Positions 3,138-6,000 of a DNA stretch of 6,000 nucleotides are shown in pieces; within the stretch, counting starts at the first letter, position 1; each line of letters begins with the position of its first letter. The notes under the pieces were generated by a model, which saw nothing but the letters and a program-made list of their open reading frames with translations, made no database searches and was not told where the DNA came from. Source of the DNA: Candidatus Omnitrophota bacterium (GTDB lineage Bacteria; Omnitrophota; Gorgyraeia; B26-G9); NCBI GenBank assembly GCA_018399295.1, contig JAGYOO010000097.1:1-6000 (forward strand), given 5' to 3'. Made by a program: the position numbers and the translations under genes.

Positions 3138-6000
3138 CTATCGGCAAACAAGCCGGCTGAGATTGATCAGCGGCCTGAGCATCGTCCTGATGACACTCTT
3201 CAACGGTCCCCGGGCGCTTATGTAATCAGCAATCGGAGGGCTGTAGGTGTAGTACAGTTTTACGAATATCCGGCCCGCGCCGTTTGTCATCAGATACTGA
3301 TCCCTGAACTCGCAGAGGATCCGGACTTCCCGGGCCATCTTGGTTCCAAAAGACGCGGTGGCGATAAAACATCCCCCGCTGCCGCTTGATTGAGGCTGAG
3401 CCGGAGGGGGCACGACAGCATCCGGATCCGAATCCGTCCCGTCGATCGAATATCCGGCGGCATATATCGAAAAGTGACTGGAAGCCGCGGAAACCGTACC
3501 TGTAGCCGTATCCACCATCGAGCCTGTCATTTCCTCCCAGACCAAAGTAGAAAGATTATAGTAGTAGATCTTCAGCCTGGCCTCCTGGGCCGCGTCCAGT
3601 CCGTTCCGGTCATACGGAACGCTGAGAGTAACCGGACGGCTGAAAACCATTCCGCCGGGACCGAAATCAACCACCGGTCCCGCGGAGGCGACATTTTCCG
3701 GAAGAGCCGGAGAGGCGATCACCTCAGCCACCGTAACGGTGATCGGCGCCAGCAGGCTTCCTGAGGAAAGTTCGGCCCGGGTTCCGCTGATATCACCTTC
3801 AGAGATTCTGATAACGCCTCCGTCCGGACCAAGTTTCGCCTCGCTCACCGAATCAGTGACTATGAATGTATTCCGGCAAAAGCTGATTTCCCGGTATCCA
3901 GTTCCGGTGTCACTCCAGCTGGCATAGTAATGATTTCCCCCATCATCCACTGCCAGCCAGGGTAAAAACTTATCTCCGATCGAATCGAAAACCGCGTACT
4001 GCTGGAACTCGTACTCTCCGGCCCGCGCCCCGGCCAGAACCACGTTCACGGATCCGCCGAAATTCTCCGTCCAGAGAGCGTAGGCATTTTCCTGATTATC
4101 CACTGCCAGAGAAAATCCCCCCAAAGATCCGGCAGCGACATTCGTATCTTTTACTGCCGAAAAGGCGCTCAACTCATATCCACTGCCGTTCTCCGCGAAA
4201 ATTGAGAGCAGGATATTTTCACTTTCCCCGCCCTGTTTTCTCAGCACAAACACCTTGTCTCCATCTCCGGATACACCCAAACGGCTTCCCTGTCCGCTTC
4301 CGGAACCGACAGAGATGTCGGCATGAAAGCTTTCTCCGGCATCGAGTATCGCTTTGTCCGCGTAATCAAAGTATGTCTGTTCGATTGAACCGGTTGTCTC
4401 AGTCCAGGCAAGGAATATCCCGCCGTTATCATCAACCCGAATATCCGTCCCGCTCATGTCTACTTCCCGACCTCCGTCAACGCGTACGGCTACCGCGACA
4501 AACCGGTTCCAGGAATCCTGATAATCAGCAGTAGTGCGGGTGTATTTAACCGCCTGGCTCACTCCGTCGTCTTCCACATAACACAGATACAGACAGGCAG
4601 GTTCGATAGTAGAAGCGTCTCCGTCAGCGCTAAGGGCCGCGCCGCTGACCAGGGCCGGATACAGCCTGTTCACCGCGCCGGCCTCACCGAAGACCGCCGC
4701 GCTCTGTTCAAAGGCGTCTTCTCCCGCCGGTTTGCGGGCAATCCGGATATCCCAGTTTCCCCCGGGAACCCGTTCCTGCCAGGCCACGTACACATTACCG
4801 GAAGCATCCACTGTAAGCGCCGGATTGGCCTGTTCGGTACCAACAGGGCTCGAGGCTACAATACTAAGACCGGCAAACGTGTTTCCGAAATCTTCCGAAG
4901 CGGTAAAGAACAGATTAGAACTGCCGTCCGCTGAAACCTGTTCCCAGACTACGTATACTTTTCGTCCGGCCTCGTGGCATTCGATTCTGACGTTATCCTG
5001 ATACGGTTCACTGCTTAACTCCGCCAGAGATCCAAACGTTGAGAACTTCTTAACCTGGCCGTAGATATAGTTCTGCACCCGGAAAGAATAATCTCTGCTG
5101 AATGAATTCCCGCTAAGATCTGAACAGGAGACAGAAAAGTTTACCGTTTCCTTATAATCGAAATAATCAGCCGGATCATAGACAACGACTACTTCATTAC
5201 CGGATATCTCACTTATCTCGACACCATATTCCACAGCATTTCCGTTTACATCAACGTAAGTCCTAGCTGTTCCGCCAGTGATCACATTTACCCCGTTGAC
5301 AGTCAGAACCAGAGTGGAAAGATCGATTCCGGTGTCCTGCAGGGTAAACTGGATATTGCTGTCCCGCGGCACATTATTCGCGCCGTTTTCCGGAAGCAGA
5401 CCGGAAAGAACCGGAGCAGTAAGATCCGTTGCCACGCTGAACGTCCACTCCTCCGCGGACATGACGTTCCCGCTTTCATCCGAAGCCGCGATGCTGACGT
5501 TCACGGTCTGCCCGGCCGAGAAGTCAATGACCGGATCATAGGTAAGCGTATACTCTGAAGGAGTCCCGCTGATCACCGGAGAAACAACCGCGTCTTCGAC
5601 TCTCATGAGAATGCTCTCCGGATCGACCCCTGAACCTGAGTCAAGCAGGCGCACTGCTATATTCGAATCAACCGCAACTCCGACAGAATCAGGAGCAGGG
5701 CTGTGGCCGGCGGTATAAGGCGCCGAATTATCGGTCGGCGCCGCCGTTGTGGTCTCACCCAGGTTGGATATTCCCGATATATTCCCGGCCTCATCAGTTG
5801 TTTTCAGCGCGAAATAATAGGCAGTTGACGAAGAAAGGCCCGTTACCTCAAAGGTTTCCGCGGTACCGGCGACACTGGGCTGCGGCTCACTGCTTACCGT
5901 CTGCGCCTGGGCCCAGTTCTCCGCGGTTATCTCACCGGTTGAATAGCGAAGGTCATACGATGCCGCGGTACCGCTGGTGGCGTCGTCTCCCGGAGCGGTC
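3138..6000 (-). CDS. Large secreted modular protein with CFI-box C-terminus (5' partial)
   Basis: The frame stays open to the window edge, so this is the C-terminal 953 residues of a longer protein; a GTG at 5654 lies inside it and is not the start. Visible residues in order: the end of a fibronectin type III domain (about 1-82, with the typical GLSSSTAYYFALKTTDEAGN stretch); two bacterial Ig-like domains (about 93-192 and 194-309, the second Big_5-like); a propeller-like region (about 340-700) with seven strands of the type GNVYVAWQE and one Asp-box, SEDFGNTF; a ZU5-like beta domain (about 720-850); a Pro/Ser linker; and from residue 875 a C-terminal domain beginning GGCFIATASFG and containing EFRDQYL and YYTYSPPIADYI. 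That ending matches what I remember as the CFI-box-CTERM domain of large surface proteins. It has no PEP motif and no single hydrophobic helix plus basic tail. Role: probably extracellular adhesion or matrix; no catalytic motif is recognised. Stop is TAG at 3140-3138. Confidence 0.93.
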   Translation of the reverse strand, partial: TAPGDDATSGTAASYDLRYSTGEITAENWAQAQTVSSEPQPSVAGTAETFEVTGLSSSTAYYFALKTTDEAGNISGISNLGETTTAAPTDNSAPYTAGHSPAPDSVGVAVDSNIAVRLLDSGSGVDPESILMRVEDAVVSPVISGTPSEYTLTYDPVIDFSAGQTVNVSIAASDESGNVMSAEEWTFSVATDLTAPVLSGLLPENGANNVPRDSNIQFTLQDTGIDLSTLVLTVNGVNVITGGTARTYVDVNGNAVEYGVEISEISGNEVVVVYDPADYFDYKETVNFSVSCSDLSGNSFSRDYSFRVQNYIYGQVKKFSTFGSLAELSSEPYQDNVRIECHEAGRKVYVVWEQVSADGSSNLFFTASEDFGNTFAGLSIVASSPVGTEQANPALTVDASGNVYVAWQERVPGGNWDIRIARKPAGEDAFEQSAAVFGEAGAVNRLYPALVSGAALSADGDASTIEPACLYLCYVEDDGVSQAVKYTRTTADYQDSWNRFVAVAVRVDGGREVDMSGTDIRVDDNGGIFLAWTETTGSIEQTYFDYADKAILDAGESFHADISVGSGSGQGSRLGVSGDGDKVFVLRKQGGESENILLSIFAENGSGYELSAFSAVKDTNVAAGSLGGFSLAVDNQENAYALWTENFGGSVNVVLAGARAGEYEFQQYAVFDSIGDKFLPWLAVDDGGNHYYASWSDTGTGYREISFCRNTFIVTDSVSEAKLGPDGGVIRISEGDISGTRAELSSGSLLAPITVTVAEVIASPALPENVASAGPVVDFGPGGMVFSRPVTLSVPYDRNGLDAAQEARLKIYYYNLSTLVWEEMTGSMVDTATGTVSAASSHFSIYAAGYSIDGTDSDPDAVVPPPAQPQSSGSGGCFIATASFGTKMAREVRILCEFRDQYLMTNGAGRIFVKLYYTYSPPIADYISARGPLKSVIRTMLRPLINLSRLVCR

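Noticed and set aside
3138..5654. The large protein starting at the GTG at 5654
   Set aside because: The same frame continues without a stop to the window edge and encodes a clear fibronectin type III domain and the first strands of the Ig domain, so the true start is outside the window.
1..6000. tRNA, rRNA, CRISPR arrays, transposase genes
   Set aside because: No cloverleaf, rRNA-like or spaced-repeat pattern and no transposase motif was seen by eye on either strand.

Overview
All five genes in this window lie on the minus strand, so the biological reading order runs from the right edge to the left edge. The content is a bacterial envelope and extracellular-matrix locus built around the exosortase / PEP-CTERM protein-sorting system. 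That points to a Gram-negative, exopolysaccharide-producing bacterium. Coding DNA has roughly balanced base composition, start sites carry canonical GGAG-type ribosome binding sites, and the longest gene gap is filled with AT-rich TTGGTTATTGG / TTTGGAATTTG repeats. From memory, this mix (exosortase, short sugar transferase, CFI-box C-terminus, this repeat type) resembles uncultivated lineages such as Omnitrophota or relatives. No marker gene is present, so this is only a suggestion.

Layout in transcription order. (1) 6000-3138: the 3' part of a large secreted modular protein, open at the window edge. It has an FN3 domain, two Ig-like domains, a probable seven-bladed propeller, a ZU5-like beta domain and a CFI-box C-terminus. 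(2) 3092-2883: a 69-residue secreted protein whose mature part is extremely acidic and has no basic residue; it starts 45 bases after the large gene. (3) 2882-2573: a non-coding gap with a long hairpin and a nested inverted-repeat element. (4) 2572-1739: an exosortase with the Cys, Arg and His active-site residues. (5) 1738-1496: a regulatory gap with a paired TGTCTAC repeat, a strong intrinsic terminator and a sigma-54 (-24/-12) promoter match. (6) 1495-716: a short polyprenyl-phosphate sugar-1-phosphate transferase of the kind linked to PEP-CTERM systems. (7) 687-1: a complete PEP-CTERM substrate protein, 28 bases after the transferase.

How the parts may work together (inference): the transferase would load the first sugar phosphate onto a lipid carrier for exopolysaccharide. 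The exosortase would cut PEP-CTERM proteins such as the one at 687-1 and release or attach them to the cell surface. Transferase and substrate appear to form one sigma-54-controlled operon, separated from the exosortase by a terminator. The large CFI-box protein and the acidic small protein form a second unit that may supply other surface components.
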